Shown here in pieces: positions 23,304-36,099 of a DNA stretch of 64,000 nucleotides. Under the pieces are notes generated by a model, which saw only the letters and a program-made list of their open reading frames with translations, searched no databases and was not told where the DNA came from. The position numbers and the translations under genes are program-made. Origin of the DNA: Neodiprion pinetum (taxonomy: Eukaryota > Arthropoda > Insecta > Hymenoptera > Diprionidae); assembly GCF_021155775.2 (NCBI RefSeq), contig NC_060233.1:41643609-41707608 (forward strand), read 5' to 3'. Every line of letters starts with the position of its first letter. Within the stretch, counting starts at the first letter, position 1.

Positions 23304-24125
23304 TCACGCTTTGGCTGCCTTCTTTTTGCCCTTTTCACCTTTTAGCAATTTCTCTTTCTTTACGCCCTTGGCACCTTTCGTTATTTTCTCTTCCTTGACC
23401 GGTACAGGCGGTTCCGGAAGTACGTCCTCGACAATGGCGTCAGGTAGCATGCTGTCACCGCACTTGCCCACTTGCATCTCTCGCCCGTCCTGGATGACCT
23501 TGATCGACTGATCGCCGCATAGCGGCGGTGGAACTACGCGTCTCACGCAAAATTCACCACTCTCTTTGTCGTTTTTGAACAGGAAGGACTTCGGCTGGAG
23601 CTGGTAGTGCGTGGTGATCGACTTTCCGAAGCACGTGAGTCTCAAGTCGAGGCTGACGCTTCCGGACGGATTGCCGCCTGGGTCTTGGAGATGGAAGCCA
23701 CCCTTCAGCGTGTACGGCTTTGGCAAATGATCCGGGTCGTTCATCGCCATGGCAACTTGGTCGCAGAGGCACCCGGACATCGGAACCTCGGACTCGGCGA
23801 TCGGGTAAGTATCGCCCGTGCAAAATACGCCTACTCTAAGGGGATCGGACTGCATTCCTAGCACCAGGTCTCGCGGCTGCTTGGTAAAGAGGCATGATTT
23901 TCCTGCCGAGAAGTCGAGCGATCCGTCTTCAGCGTCGGGCGGCGAAGGTTTGGTCGAGGTGAAGTCACCCCTCGAGATCTCGAAGACTGGGAAATCGATG
24001 AACTTAATCTTGATGACAAGATGACAATCCCCTACGTCTTTCGTCTTCTCGGGAACGAGTCGCAGCTTACCGACCATCAACTCTAGCAGGTAGAGCTGCT
24101 CCTCTTTTCCCCCGAAACAACTCAT
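23304..24125 (-). CDS. Uncharacterised insect protein, 273 aa, single exon; short paralogue of the tandem pair
   Basis: Residues 1-200 align throughout with the N-terminal domain of the 960-residue neighbour. Both have KEEQLY near residue 7-16, KFIDFPVFEIS at about 41-51 here, SAGKSCLFTKQPRDLV at 73-88, SGCLCDQVAMAMND at 117-130, HLPKPYTLK at 133-141, LRLTCFGKSITTH at 161-173, and SFLFK at 180-184. After residue 200 the two diverge. This copy has only a short acidic linker and a Lys-rich tail (about 245-273), so it is essentially the N-terminal domain alone. Same strand, adjacency and intronless structure indicate tandem duplication. The long copy may have gained its C-terminal two thirds, or this copy may have lost them. 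No function is known to me. The start ATG is the first in frame and sits just before the shared KEEQLY block. Confidence 0.88.
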   Translation of the reverse strand: MSCFGGKEEQLYLLELMVGKLRLVPEKTKDVGDCHLVIKIKFIDFPVFEISRGDFTSTKPSPPDAEDGSLDFSAGKSCLFTKQPRDLVLGMQSDPLRVGVFCTGDTYPIAESEVPMSGCLCDQVAMAMNDPDHLPKPYTLKGGFHLQDPGGNPSGSVSLDLRLTCFGKSITTHYQLQPKSFLFKNDKESGEFCVRRVVPPPLCGDQSIKVIQDGREMQVGKCGDSMLPDAIVEDVLPEPPVPVKEEKITKGAKGVKKEKLLKGEKGKKKAAKA

Positions 24126-24300
24126 GTCCGCCGATTCTCTTCGCCCTTCAGCAGAGGCGTTTTTTGTTTCGGTTTTTTCTGCCCTGCTGCTCTCTCTCTC
24201 TGTCTCTCTCTCTTATTAGCGATCTCTAGTCCATCGGTTGCTCGCGATGACCACGAAACTGCGGGGACTGAAAATTTAAAATACCCTCCTGTCAAGTTGA
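24126..24300 (-). promoter_or_regulatory. Probable 5' leader/promoter of the short paralogue with GAGA tract
   Basis: Directly upstream of the start codon, the minus strand carries a GAGAGA-rich tract at about 24,190-24,215. GAGA elements are common in insect promoters, where GAGA factor-type proteins open chromatin. The region lies between this minus-strand gene and the CpG-rich zone to its right, so it could serve as a divergent promoter. I cannot locate the start of transcription. Confidence 0.35.
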
Positions 24301-26400
24301 CAGATCAAACGCAAGGACCGAGACTGGATACGCGAGAAACAAATGCAGGAAAATAGAGGAGCGAAGAGCGAAGCAATGCCCGCTTGTCCGTGTCCGTGTT
24401 TCTCTTAAAGCCACTACCGACACCACACCGAGCCGAAGTATGCACTAATTGGTCCAGGCACACGCACACACCGGAACTCACGAGGAGCTCGCATAGTCCA
24501 TCGGGGCATTCAGCGGAGGAAGGGAGCGACCTGGACGCCCGACAGCCAGCCGACCGAGCGGGCAGCGAGCGGCGAGCTAGCCGAAGTAAAATTCCGAACC
24601 AGACGACCACGCAGCTCGTTAAAATGCTTCTGGGGGTTTTGGACGCAGGACGCCCGGTTAATTGGTGATTAGCGATTAAAACGGAGCGATCCTTTGCCCG
24701 CGCAGGAGCCTCTGCTCGACCTGAAAGAACAAAGCGCGGTGTTAGGTATACGCCGAACCGCATCGCTTCTCACCCCGGCCGGCTCTCGAAATCTTCTGGA
24801 AACAGTTACAACCGGTATAAACGTGGTTTGATCTCGTGTGGATCGAGCGGCCGGAGCAGCGAGAAGCTTGAGAATAATGTCGCGTGGTCAGGGTGCATAC
24901 TGCTGGAAACTTCGATCCTAGTTCGACATCCGTCGCGTGACCTGGTCCGAGCTGGATCACTATCCCTCCCGGCTCCCCGGCCTTGTCATCCATTTTTCGA
25001 ACGTCAAGCACGGGCCGCGCGAGTTCCTCGAGAGAGTGAGAGAGAGGATAGAGAGAGAGAGCAGAGAATACGAAATATCATCCTCGACATTGCGGAGGCT
25101 AACGGTACCCCAACCCTGAGAACCTGTAAGCCGTGAGCTATTATACACGCACACGGAAACTCGCGATCCGCGCAGCGCAGCGTGTGTGTCTCGAGTAGAG
25201 CGTCAGCGCGGCGTTTCTAGCTGCGACCGTGAAGAGGCTGTGCCAATTCCGCATCGAAAGAAACCGTGCTCGGTTCCTCAAGTCCGTAGGTATACAAGAT
25301 ACGTGGCCCGCAAGCTGAGCGCAACCTTTGACCGGAGCGCATTTAACGCAGATACGCGAACGGGAGAGAATTTTCAATCCGTAGATTCCCCGAACCCGCT
25401 CGAGGATTTTTTCATCCTGCAATCGAGGGTCGATTACCAATCGTCTCCCGGAGTCTCCGATCGATGGAAGAAGCATGATCTCGGTATGTGGTGCACCGGT
25501 GTTGTTTTTCGACGGTGATCTAGATCCCGATCCGTACGGGGACCAGGAAGCTGGAGCCGAGAGCAAAATTACCGGTATATATCCGCGGCGATGGACGCGA
25601 GGCCTCGTTCGCTTACTCTAAGAGGTCAGAGGGCGATAGCGGTACCTCTTCTCCCGCGAGCCGAGGAGGAGGCCTCACTCGTGCTCCTGCCTTCGGCGGC
25701 GCGCTGCGCCGCGCTGCGCTGCACCGGCGCACACCACCCAGCGCTGCGCCGCTCTGTGTGCTGGCTGGGCCCGACGCTGGGCCCGTTCGTGCAGGTCGCT
25801 CCGCTCCACTCCGCGCCACGCCAGGCCGACATGGACCCGAGCGTCTGCTCGATGCCCGGTGCTCGAGTCTGTACGGAGCGAGCGACTGCTCGTGCAGCGA
25901 ATACCCAAGGATCCCGTCGCTCCGGGCCTCAGGCCCCGGGGGATTAGAGCTGGGCACATCCGCCGGGCCCCGCGGAGCGCGATCACCGGTCAGAAGTTCG
26001 AGCGACCCAACAACCCCCCGCAGCGCTAGACCAAATTTGTTAAACAACCCGTGCAGCCCAATTTGTACGCTAGCTCGCGTACGCACGTCTGTTGTGACTC
26101 GGCCAGAGATGCATTCTTCACAACCCTTGTCGACGTTGCTGCGGCCGAGATGCGTCGATTTTATACACACGGCTCACGCGTGACACGCGTGTGTGTGCGT
26201 GTACGTACTTATCGCCTGTGGGATATAACGGTCTCAGGTCGAGGCGTTTTGCTTACAAATGGACTCACGCGGCTTCCAGTGTTTCGGGCTCTCTGCTCGC
26301 TGTTATTTGGATCCGTCATATGCGGACGAGTCTTGCGAGTATCGGGTCTTCTCAACTTCGACCACGAATAGGTAGGTACCAGGCGTTACTCCAGCCTCGT
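24300..26400. other. CpG-rich zone with purine tracts, possible promoter or untranslated exon
   Basis: This zone is rich in CG dinucleotides and contains a GAGA-type tract at about 25,030-25,070 and a very GC-rich core at about 25,620-26,000. Open frames on both strands are Arg/Ala/Pro-rich and look like non-coding GC shadow. Candidate splice donors such as GTAGGTAT (about 25,286) follow C/G-rich leader-like sequence. It could be the first exon of a + strand gene running into the long gene-free region, but no coding start with family features is seen. Confidence 0.35.
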
Positions 26401-29400
26401 GTACACAGCGGCACGTACCGCTGGCTTTGGCGCGAGAAATCTTATTGGAAACAGGATAGATCCAACAACCGTTTTAAGTGGCCGGAGTGTACCTTGAATT
26501 TAAATTCACTCGTTACCTCGATATATACTTACCTGTACAAAATCATCTTCGGTATTTATGTGTGTACTAGCTGGCGCATAAACGTCTGCGAGATTGTAAT
26601 ATTTATCAGTCAACGAAGCGATGATTTAAGTCAGAGGTGCGGACGTGACTTAAAACCACACGGACAACTTTCCTATACACTGTCCTCTGGCTGTTTGACC
26701 GATTAAAAATGAAATTCGGTACAGCAGCGGTCAAGTTCAACTCATCCGCAACGCTTCCGCGACTGCCCGTCGTTCGTGTCTCGAATTCATCACCGACGGC
26801 ATCCAGCGTTCAGTTTCAATAAAATCCTCCGCAACTCGATTCTCGACAATTTGCTCAAAGTCGTATTCCAACAGGTTCCTGAATATGTATCAGTTTCCAA
26901 GTATCGCAGGAATTCTTTACCTATACACGCTGTGAAGGATCATTTCATTGTTTCAAGACGTACGAGAAGTCACGTATCCGATTGAGATCACGTGAAATTT
27001 TGCAATCCAACTCTGCTTGCGTGGATATAGTTGAATTTGCTAAACGAATAAGCCGTGGCAAATTGGATCGTTCGAATGTACTTGTTTGTCCGTATTTCTT
27101 CACGGAATGGAATAACTTGCGTGCATCAGACATTATTCGTCCCAGTTTGGCCTCGTAATTTTCGAAAGAATTATCAACGCGACGTATTTTGCCGCTTAAA
27201 ATTATACCTGGATTCCGCAGTGCTTTGGTCCTTCCGCAAACGATCACGTTGGTTATTATTACCGTACCTGCAGAACGATTCGAAAACGCATTGAAACATA
27301 CGTAAATACGGTGAATCAACGTACGTACGGTGGTATAATTTTCCCCGGCAGTTTTTACGTTGACAGAAACCTTGGATGTCTCCTTAATTCAGTTTTCCTT
27401 GCAGTCTCATTCTCTGTAGGTAAATAATATTCTTCACATACGTGGGTAGTATTAGAGGGGGGGGGGGGGGGGGGGGGGGGGAAGGACTGGCTCGTCGTGA
27501 CGTACCGAGAGCTCTGCCGCCTCATCCCAGGACTAAAAACTTGATATTCACATCGCGGATGATCATGGACGGTCCTTCTCGAGGCAGCGGTACAGTGGTA
27601 TGAGGAATTATTCCGAACTTATCGCTGTGGCAGCTGGCTGCTGCATGTTGCCTGCAGTGGCCGAGGAGTCGTCTGAATCTCTTTGGAAACGCGTTTAGTG
27701 GGTAAAAATTTTGCGGGACGATGGCTAATGGGCAGAACAACAGCCACTTAGGCTTTTGCGTTGCTTGTATGAGACTAGATTTCGTGCAACAGGTGCGACA
27801 GGATTCGTACTCTTCAGCTCGTGTTCGAGCCCTCGGGCGCCAATGCCAGCGGTGCTCCTTAATGCGGCGGAGTTACAACCACGCCGGTTTTACTTTTTTT
27901 TTTTTTCTTTTTCTATTTATTTCTTCCACCTCCTTCCACCTTCTCGCCTTCCTTCATTTTTATTCTGCGAACCTACGAAGCGTCGATGGGATAAGGCGAC
28001 GAAGCCGTGAAATAGAAGAATGGCTCGGTGTGTACGCGTACGTGTGTATCACAGACGATTTTCTCCGCGGTTTAATACTCTCGGCTCCCCTGCAGCTCGG
28101 GTTCATCTTATGCACTGCGCTACCCTGCATGAGAGAGCTGCTGGCAGGATAAGGAAAGTAATTGTTTCTGCGCGAACGGATGAAACCGCCGACAACGACC
28201 CAGACGAGGCTTAGCCTCGGCGAGGAGGAGAGAGAGAGAGGAAGAGAAGGAGACAGCGGAATCTGGTGAGAAGAGGATCAACGAGAGACGGAACTCGGAG
28301 TTTGTGAAACGCGCAAGCTTCGCGAGGACGTCGCGATTGGATGAAACATAGCGAAATTTAAGTTCGAAGCTCTGCCCACCAGCGGTTCGTTTCAAAGGAT
28401 CGCACAAATCGGGCGAGCTCTTTTCATTCGGTCGTACAGGTGTCTTTTTTTGCCTTGGTTTTAATTTTTTTATCGCCGCTTCGTATCGCTGCCTGTGTAT
28501 ATAATATACCTGCGTATAATTCCCCCGTAGAAGATTTTCAGATGTAATGCGCGTGTGCCTGTACGTATGTAATTAATGTTGCCATATTAAACACGTGTAC
28601 ATGCTCACTTGACACCTAGGTATAAAAACGGCGGAGACGGCGAGTAACGATCTTACGAAACAAGCGGTGACATTGTTGAGACATTATACGATGAATATAC
28701 GAAATCCGTCTAAAAGCCAACCGGGACTGAGAACGCTATTTAAAAAATTTGACACGTACGACAGTCCGATTTCACGTGAAATATATTTTGCGGCGAGACC
28801 TTTAACTATTCTGCAGCCAACGATCGTCTCACATGTACGATCAGGGTATATTAATAGCTCCGGAGTCGAGACACTGACGTGATAAAAATTGAAACAAAAA
28901 ATAAATATGAATAGAAAACAACGAACCAAAGGTCAGAATTACAACTCGAAATAATCACGTATTTACGTGTGAATTTCTGCAGTTTTCTAAGCAGCTTGAA
29001 GAAAAATGTCAATTCCAAACTTTCGCAATTTCGTATCAGAGATATTTTTTAGATTTCGTTTTAAGAAACAAACATCACAGGAAGCACGAAGAGTCCGCGA
29101 AGAGAAGTTGATTAAACTTGTGCAAAAAGTGAATAAATTATCATAATGAAAGAATTTCTGCGCAATAGCGGAGTTCGTGTTTGCAATTCGAGATCTAGGC
29201 GGAGGGGGGATTGCGGGATCTAGAGGGAATAGTGCAGTATATGGGAGCGGACCAAGTGCTGCGGCGTGTTATGATAGGTTGTAGAGGATCGTTGCGGCTG
29301 GATATAACAGAGCAATTATATTGAGATAGGAAAGTGGAGGGTTGACCAAAGCGTAAAGTCGGTATTACAGCATCAGATAAGCCGAGCAAACCGTGAAGAT

Positions 29401-29600
29401 GGAGCGCGGGGATGTCAGAGGCGCGAGAGAAAGGGGGATAGTAGATCGAGCGAGCAGCCCGGAGCCGCAATGCGCTCGGGGCCCGAAGGAGAGGCGAGCC
29501 TGGTTAGGTAAAATGGAGTCAGAATGAAGACGAGGAAGAAAAAGGAAGAGGAAAAAAAGGAGCAGGTAAAAAGTAAAGATGAAAAATAAAAGGGAGTGGA
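26400..29600. other. Gene-free stretch
   Basis: No ORF here has a recognisable family signature, and I see no splice-bounded exon. The stretch holds the 25-base G run annotated separately and a T-rich tract at about 27,893-27,925. It also holds GA-rich sequence at about 28,226-28,260. Confidence 0.55.
27457..27481 (+). repeat. G25 homopolymer run
   Basis: Twenty-five consecutive G residues, flanked by ATTAGA and AAGGACTGG. Long G runs are much rarer in insect DNA than A/T runs. They can fold into intramolecular G-quadruplexes and are hard to sequence, so the exact length may be an assembly estimate. Confidence 0.9.
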
Positions 29601-30310
29601 CCGCGCGGAGGTCGCGACCCGCAGCCCGCGGGCCCCAGTGAAAGGCCCAACGGCGATCCGCATCCGCGGGGCCTCGCGTTGTTCTGTGTTCAGCCTGCTG
29701 GCTGCTGCAGGTTCCGCGCCGTGCTCACCCAACGATGTTTCTTAAGATCGCCTTCTTCTCGGCGGTCTCGCGGCCATTATAGTGCACTTTAAGTGGCAAT
29801 CGCACGCCAGGGAACAGCAGCGTTGTGCAATCCGTCGCGACCCCGCCCCAATCGCGGGGCCCTGCAAACGTCTCGAGGGCCCGCGCCCCGCCGGGAATTA
29901 CGCAAAGGCCAGCGGCGCGGCAGCCGCGCGCGCAGCGCAACCCTCGATCTTCTCGCGGGGCCCAGCGCCGGGCCTTACGGCTCTGATCCATCCGCCGATA
30001 ATTGGATAGATTACGCGGAACCTCCTCCGCCGGCGATAACATCGGCGCTTAAGCTTCTTTTCGTGTCTCGCGGGGCCCGCGGGGTGCGGCGGCACCCTCC
30101 TCGCCCGGCTCGGGCCCCCAAAGAAACGGGCCCGTATATCGCACAAATTTGAGCCGGGGACAGGAAGCCCCGGGAGTCGGTCGCACGCCTTGCGCGAGGC
30201 ATTCTCCGCCGGGTGGCGATCAATCCTCGACCGATTCCCCCCGCGCGCCGTCAAACTATTCTGTGGGAAAACGAACCCACGAAAGGATCGGGGCCCGACG
30301 AGTCGGCGAA
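29600..30310. other. GC island with clustered GGGCCC words
   Basis: A GC-rich block with at least eight copies of GGGCCC in about 670 bp (for example near 29,629, 29,857, 29,877, 29,957, 30,074, 30,110, 30,128 and 30,291). Frames of 60-120 codons are open on both strands but encode Arg/Pro/Ala-rich sequence without family features. I read it as a regulatory or CpG-island-like element. Similar but smaller blocks lie at 40.68-40.83 kb, 53.06-53.41 kb and 55.26-55.68 kb. Confidence 0.5.
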
Positions 30311-33300
30311 AGAACGGACAAAAACGAATAAGAACGGTGGCGGAAGAAGCGCGGATCGTCGGCGATAAAAAGCGTAAAACCGACGATTAGTCGCGGGGTA
30401 GCGCATGCCCTCCGAGCCGGAGGCGCTTCTTCCTTGGGGTCTGGAATCACGGCGTGAGTTCCCCAGCGCCAAAGCTGGCCCAAAATTTTTCCCCGCGTCG
30501 TTTCGCGTTATCAACGCCTTATTTCCCCGCGTTAACGACGGGCAATCGTTTGGAAACGGACAGATTAAAGATCGCCGCGGGGAATTATATTGTTACAGAC
30601 ACTTTACTCGTTTGTTGTCATCTTGTTTTTTTTTTTTTTTTCTTTTTTCCCAACGATCTATAGCTCGTGCTGCGAGTAACGGCTGATTACTCGAGCGCAA
30701 AGCCGATCGACCACTGACGTCGCTGTCAAGGCGTGAAAAGTTTTCGTCAATTTGTTGCAGATATTTCTTTGCCTTTTCCCGCGGTAGGCACTGACTTCTA
30801 TACCAGTAAAACGTCCGTAGTTTAAACCTGGTAAGTGAACGTTCGTCGCTCGCAAAACGGACAATTGTAACGCTTCGTTTGCAGGCAAACTCCATAATCC
30901 TCTACGAGTCAACTGTCAGCCACATACTTTCTCACGGTGTCTTATACCATTTTACTTCAATTCAATGCGAAAATAGGACAAGATGATATGCACGGTGATA
31001 ATAAAATGTTTCACGTCATTCGGAGAATAACGTTTGAATCAGCAATACCTATACCTATATAATTGAGTCGCAGCTACGAAACGTATTCCAAAGGGAAATA
31101 ATGATGAATCGTTGTGAACAAGTAAACGATTCAGAATGAAGGAATAAAAATTTCTCGCGACTGATCCCTTCGATTTTTGGACGAACTTGCGTGGCGTGTT
31201 TCTGTGTAATTTTTCCAAATCGTAGCGACAAAGTCCGCCGAGGAGATAGGACGCGCTGGTTCTTGTCCGTGGGAATTTATAACCGTACCGAGAAAATGAG
31301 AACCAGAGTTCGACTTGAACGCGTAGCAAATTCATCAAGTCACGCTGGATCACGTGCCGCTGCGTGGACCACCCCGCGAGGAGGTAACGCCGGTTCCGGT
31401 CAGTCGAAGGATCGAGGATCGAGGATCGACGAGCGACGAGACGAGAGTCCGTCGGTGCCACCGCTAGCGGAGAAATAACACGGCAATAAATTAAAACTAG
31501 GAGAAAGAGGGCTATTAGCGAGGCATTAGCGGGCTTGGCCATGCGTGAAGCGCGAGCTTCGCGTTTCAAACCAAACGCCTGGCAAAGGGACTCGCGGCGC
31601 AGGTTCCTCGTACCCTTGAGGAGGCAGCTGGCACCCAATTCGCCAGGTTGAAAACCGCGGCGTGGCAGCAGCTCGGGGGGCGGCGGCGGGGCCCTGTGGA
31701 AATTAAGTAAGTAGTTGGCTGCGGGGTACGTGGCAAGCGGGAGGGGGGAGGGGGGGGGGCGGACAGTCAGGGCCGCATGCGCGGGATCGATACATCACGG
31801 GCCCCAGCGGGGGGCCCGATAGGATCTCCCATCTTCTGGTTGGTACCCTAGAATTGACGTGTAGTTACCTGGAGCCGCCGGAGCCATTATACCTCTATAT
31901 CTGTATATCGCGCTTCGTATCGGCTCAATATCTACGAAATGTCTAGCCAAAGCTACGACGTGTGTTCGTGCCGTTTAACCACGGCGGTCGGCGCTGCCTG
32001 GCATTTTGTGCCGTCCGCGTCGTACGACGCGCAATCAGTGTACGGATGCTACGGGTACGGGTATATATGTGGGACTTTCTACAGGCAACGTGCGCGCGCT
32101 ATATCGCTACGGGCATTTAGCTGTGGGAATTTATCAAAAGTTATCAAAATTTATACCGCATCCTCCGCACGTCTACCCGCAATTTGTCTCGCCGCTGGAT
32201 GCGAGTCATTAGCCCACATATGCGCGCACTGGGTCATCATTTCGGATGAATTCACGCGGTTGTCCGTAGATGTATATATTTATTCACCGCGTTCACCAAA
32301 CGATTCCTGTAACAACTCGATTCACAATCCGTTTTGTAAGACGGTACACGGACGGTGTTGAACCACGGGGAATATCCACCACCGATCCTTTTTCATTTCT
32401 TCGACTCGCACCGCGCGAGCTTTTGGGAGTGGTAATTAACCGTGATGCATCATTCATCGGTAGTAAGAGTTAATTGTATGAAATTTGGATGAAGTCCACG
32501 TCGACTGTAAAGCTGCATTTTCCGATCACTTCTTTTCTGAAACAAGATTATCGATGAAGTTGATTAAACCGCGGTCTGGAGAATTTTACTTCTTTGAAAA
32601 ACAGTACAAACCAACGCACGATATCACGTTTTTTCTCACCTGCCAAAGCTTGCCGATATATTTACGCTGCCTTGAAAATTATCTCCGCACGAAGAGAGAA
32701 AGGGGGGAGACTTCAATTGATAATGAAGTAAAGTGTTTCGGTTGCATGGTCCGTCAAGTGTGACGATGCGTATCCCGCATCTGCACATCGAATCTATCCT
32801 CTAAAATCACAGAAAGCTTCGTTCGGACCGTATAAGGATTGCGGGATGAACAAAAATGCTGCCTGATCGTTGAGATAACTGCTTTTGGAAGATCCGCCAA
32901 CGCGAAGCTCACCGTTTAATTTACTCGAAACACTTCGTTCAACCTGTCCGACGGAGTGAAATATACCGGATTGTTCTCTCGTCGAGGCGCATGTTTCAAA
33001 TGACGTTCTTCCAACCGCTCGCCTAGCGATTGTGGCAATTTTTGAAAGAACGGCGGCCCTGCAGGGCTCGTATAGTTTCGCGTTCTGCATTACCGGTCAT
33101 TACACTCGTCGGTGAAATAGAACGGCGCCCGAGGCAGCCGAACATACCGCGAAATTCACTGGCGAACTTCCCGAGTACAGTAGCGCACATTTCGCCGATT
33201 ACCTTACCTGGAACAGTTCAGGTCCGGGTAATGACAGGCATAAAGTTCTGCCATAAAATCAAATAATTATCGTTACGGGCTGAAATCGAAGTCCGAGAGC

Positions 33301-34290
33301 TGCCCGATGCGGAGTAACGCGGTGCTACATCGGCTAAATAATCAAGTGCAATTCGTCTTCCTCGAGGATGAAGCAACGATAAATTAGTGTTTAAAATGGA
33401 GCTCAATCAGTCAGACGTGAATATATACACGTGTCCATACCTCGAACCGCAGCTTCTATTTAAGTAGAATCGAGCAATCGAAAATCTCCGGGAGTCCGTT
33501 CGCTCTTATAATATGTATATACAGTCCGTTTATTTCTGTCCAGATTATAAATCGCACGGTAATTTCGTGTTTGTATATGCGTGCACTTTATTACATTTTA
33601 TTTTAATTTTTTGCTCTCTCGCTCTCTCCCTTTTCTAAAACTTATCCGTGAGAATATTACGGCTTTACCGTAATTCCTAACGCGTGTCATGCGCGGCAGC
33701 TGCAGATTATATGCGGCAGCTATTATTATAACGCTATGATTCTGGTATACCGTTGAAAATAATGGTCTCGCTTTATAATCGTTAAGAGGACAAATTCACG
33801 CCTGCACGGCCGGAGCAACTCGTGTTAATTCTCGATGCTACACGAGACGATTTTCCTATAACAATTACTCTCGAGTTAAGCCGCGCACGTGTAATTATCA
33901 GCTGGTCAAGTTGTAAAATCGAAGCTGATCGTTACGGCCGGTCGACTCACTAATTATCACAATTATACTACACGTTGACCGGGTACGAAATGATCTCGCT
34001 CTCTGATGATTTCAATTAATTAACAGCGACGGAAAATTAGGGAAACGCGCAAAGGGCGGGCGCCTCGAGGCATAAACGCCGGTCCAACGTCCACTTCGTC
34101 TCTGACTGCGGCTCGTAAAATCCGGCCTCATACCGTCCTAGTATCCGTATAATATAAATATAGTGCCCATTAGGTCTATTACAGTCTAGCAGTAGGATGC
34201 ACAGGTACTCTCCAAGTAAATCGCGATTCACGAGATGACTCTGGGCCGGGGAGTGCATGCCGTGCACATGCCGCGTGCATGCTGCACGAT

Positions 34291-34350
34291 GAAGAGAGAG
34301 AGAGAGAGAGAGAGAGTGAGAGAGAGTGAGGAGAGAGGAGGGAGGAGAAG
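34291..34350. repeat. (GA)n microsatellite, imperfect
   Basis: A GA-dinucleotide run interrupted by two GTGA units and continuing into GGA-rich sequence. On the minus strand it yields a spurious Ser/Leu-rich frame. GA tracts may bind GAGA factor-type proteins. Confidence 0.92.
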
Positions 34351-36073
34351 GCATTCCCGGTTGTGGAAAGGAGACGGGAACACGATCGCATCCTCGGCTT
34401 CTCTTCGCTTCGCTCGTCGTCGTGATGTACCTACAGGGTGTCCGTCCCGCTTTCGGTGCGGAGAAGAGCGAACTTTGAGACTTCCGGTTATCGGTTGCGA
34501 GAATAAATCGACGTTGCGCAATCGATCGCCGGCCCCTGCGGGTCAGATTTACGGGGGTCTCGCGTTTCCGGTAGGAGAATACAATATTTCGGCGCTGTAC
34601 GCAACGAGCAGCGGCTGCGAAATGGGCCGGTGATTAGGCCTGATCGACCGGGCCCAGCATGTGGAAAGAATGAGGCCCCTGGCAAACGCGGCGTATCGAA
34701 TTGGTTATTTTATTGCGACCCCGAGCGACCCCCGCGCGTTCTTATTCCGTGAGCCACGCCTCGGAAACCGAGACGCTAACTCGCCGGGACCCCAATAAAT
34801 GCAATATTAATGATCTATCTCATTCGAGGCTGGCTTATTAATTATATTGCCTTCGACGAGTCGATCGATGATGGTGATCATGATCATCAGCGTGATCAGG
34901 ATTACGACGATGTATATAAATAAATAATAATAATACAAGATACGAGAAATAATAATTGTGGAGAAAAAAACCTGCCGCTTTTTACTTTACAACACAGATG
35001 CCCGAGCCCTCTAGCTATCTATACGGTAATAAACTTGTCTCTGTATACTTTGCTCAAATAATTGGTATCCTAACTATAATACTGAACGTGTCGCGACAAG
35101 TCTGCGCAGAGTTACCGCGCGATGCGAGTCTACGATTTTCAAGATGGTGCAGGTTACACGGATTCCTTTCGCGGCTATAATAAAAAGAACTTCTTATTTC
35201 GTATCAATTTATTTAATCAACTCGTCTAGCGTTGTACAAATTGTATACCCGCAGTTGGCTGTAATCTGCGTGTATTATACATTAGTATGCGTCGAATTGG
35301 GCCCGATAAATTAATTTTTAGTCCTGTCGAGAGCCTGATTATATGCCAATTTAATACGCGTATTATTTTCGCAACTTTTAGACGTAAACTATAGAGTTAA
35401 TAGTTTGAAATTAAACACTTTTATTGAGTGGTTTAGCAAGAAAAAAAGAACGTTAAAAAAAAAACTGCAATTCCGATTTCAATCGTTTGTTGCAACCTGC
35501 AAAGCTGACAAGAATTTCAATTAATCGATAGCTTCGACCGTGCCAAAGGAACCCGCAAGAACTGTTTGTCTCGCGGAAAAAACTAAAAAATTTTAGAATA
35601 ATCGAACTAACGGTTCACGGGTTGCCAGCAAATGGATTTTATTGGCTGCCGAAGTTATTCTCAGAAAATTAGGCACGCTGTGAAAAAGAGTCTGTCTTTC
35701 ATCGACGTGTAAGTGACGATCTTTTTACATCGTGAATTCGAGTACGTCGAATGAAACGGTTTATCAAGGTGTAACGTGCAACTCCCACAACCGTGTCGGT
35801 AATTACCGCGCATGCTCCGTGATTCGAAATCGGCAAATCCGGCGACGCTTCGTCGATCGGTCACGTGAGCCAAGTATAGCAAGGTCAACGAGGGTGGAAA
35901 TCGGGGGAATAAGGCCTGGCTAATCAGCCGGAGAGATCCCGCAGCGTCCAATTACGCGACGCAAGTCACAAGCGGTGCTCGCTGGTGAACAAGTCCTCCG
36001 GGTTCCGACCTGGACTTCCCTCGCGTGTTGGTCCTGGTCGCATGTTCCTCCATCCCGACAGAGAATGAGAAAA

Positions 36074-36099
36074 AGAGAGAGAGAGAGAGAGAGAGAGAG
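36074..36099. repeat. (GA)n microsatellite
   Basis: An uninterrupted run of 13 AG units following AAAA. It is a simple repeat with no associated gene that I can see. Confidence 0.93.
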
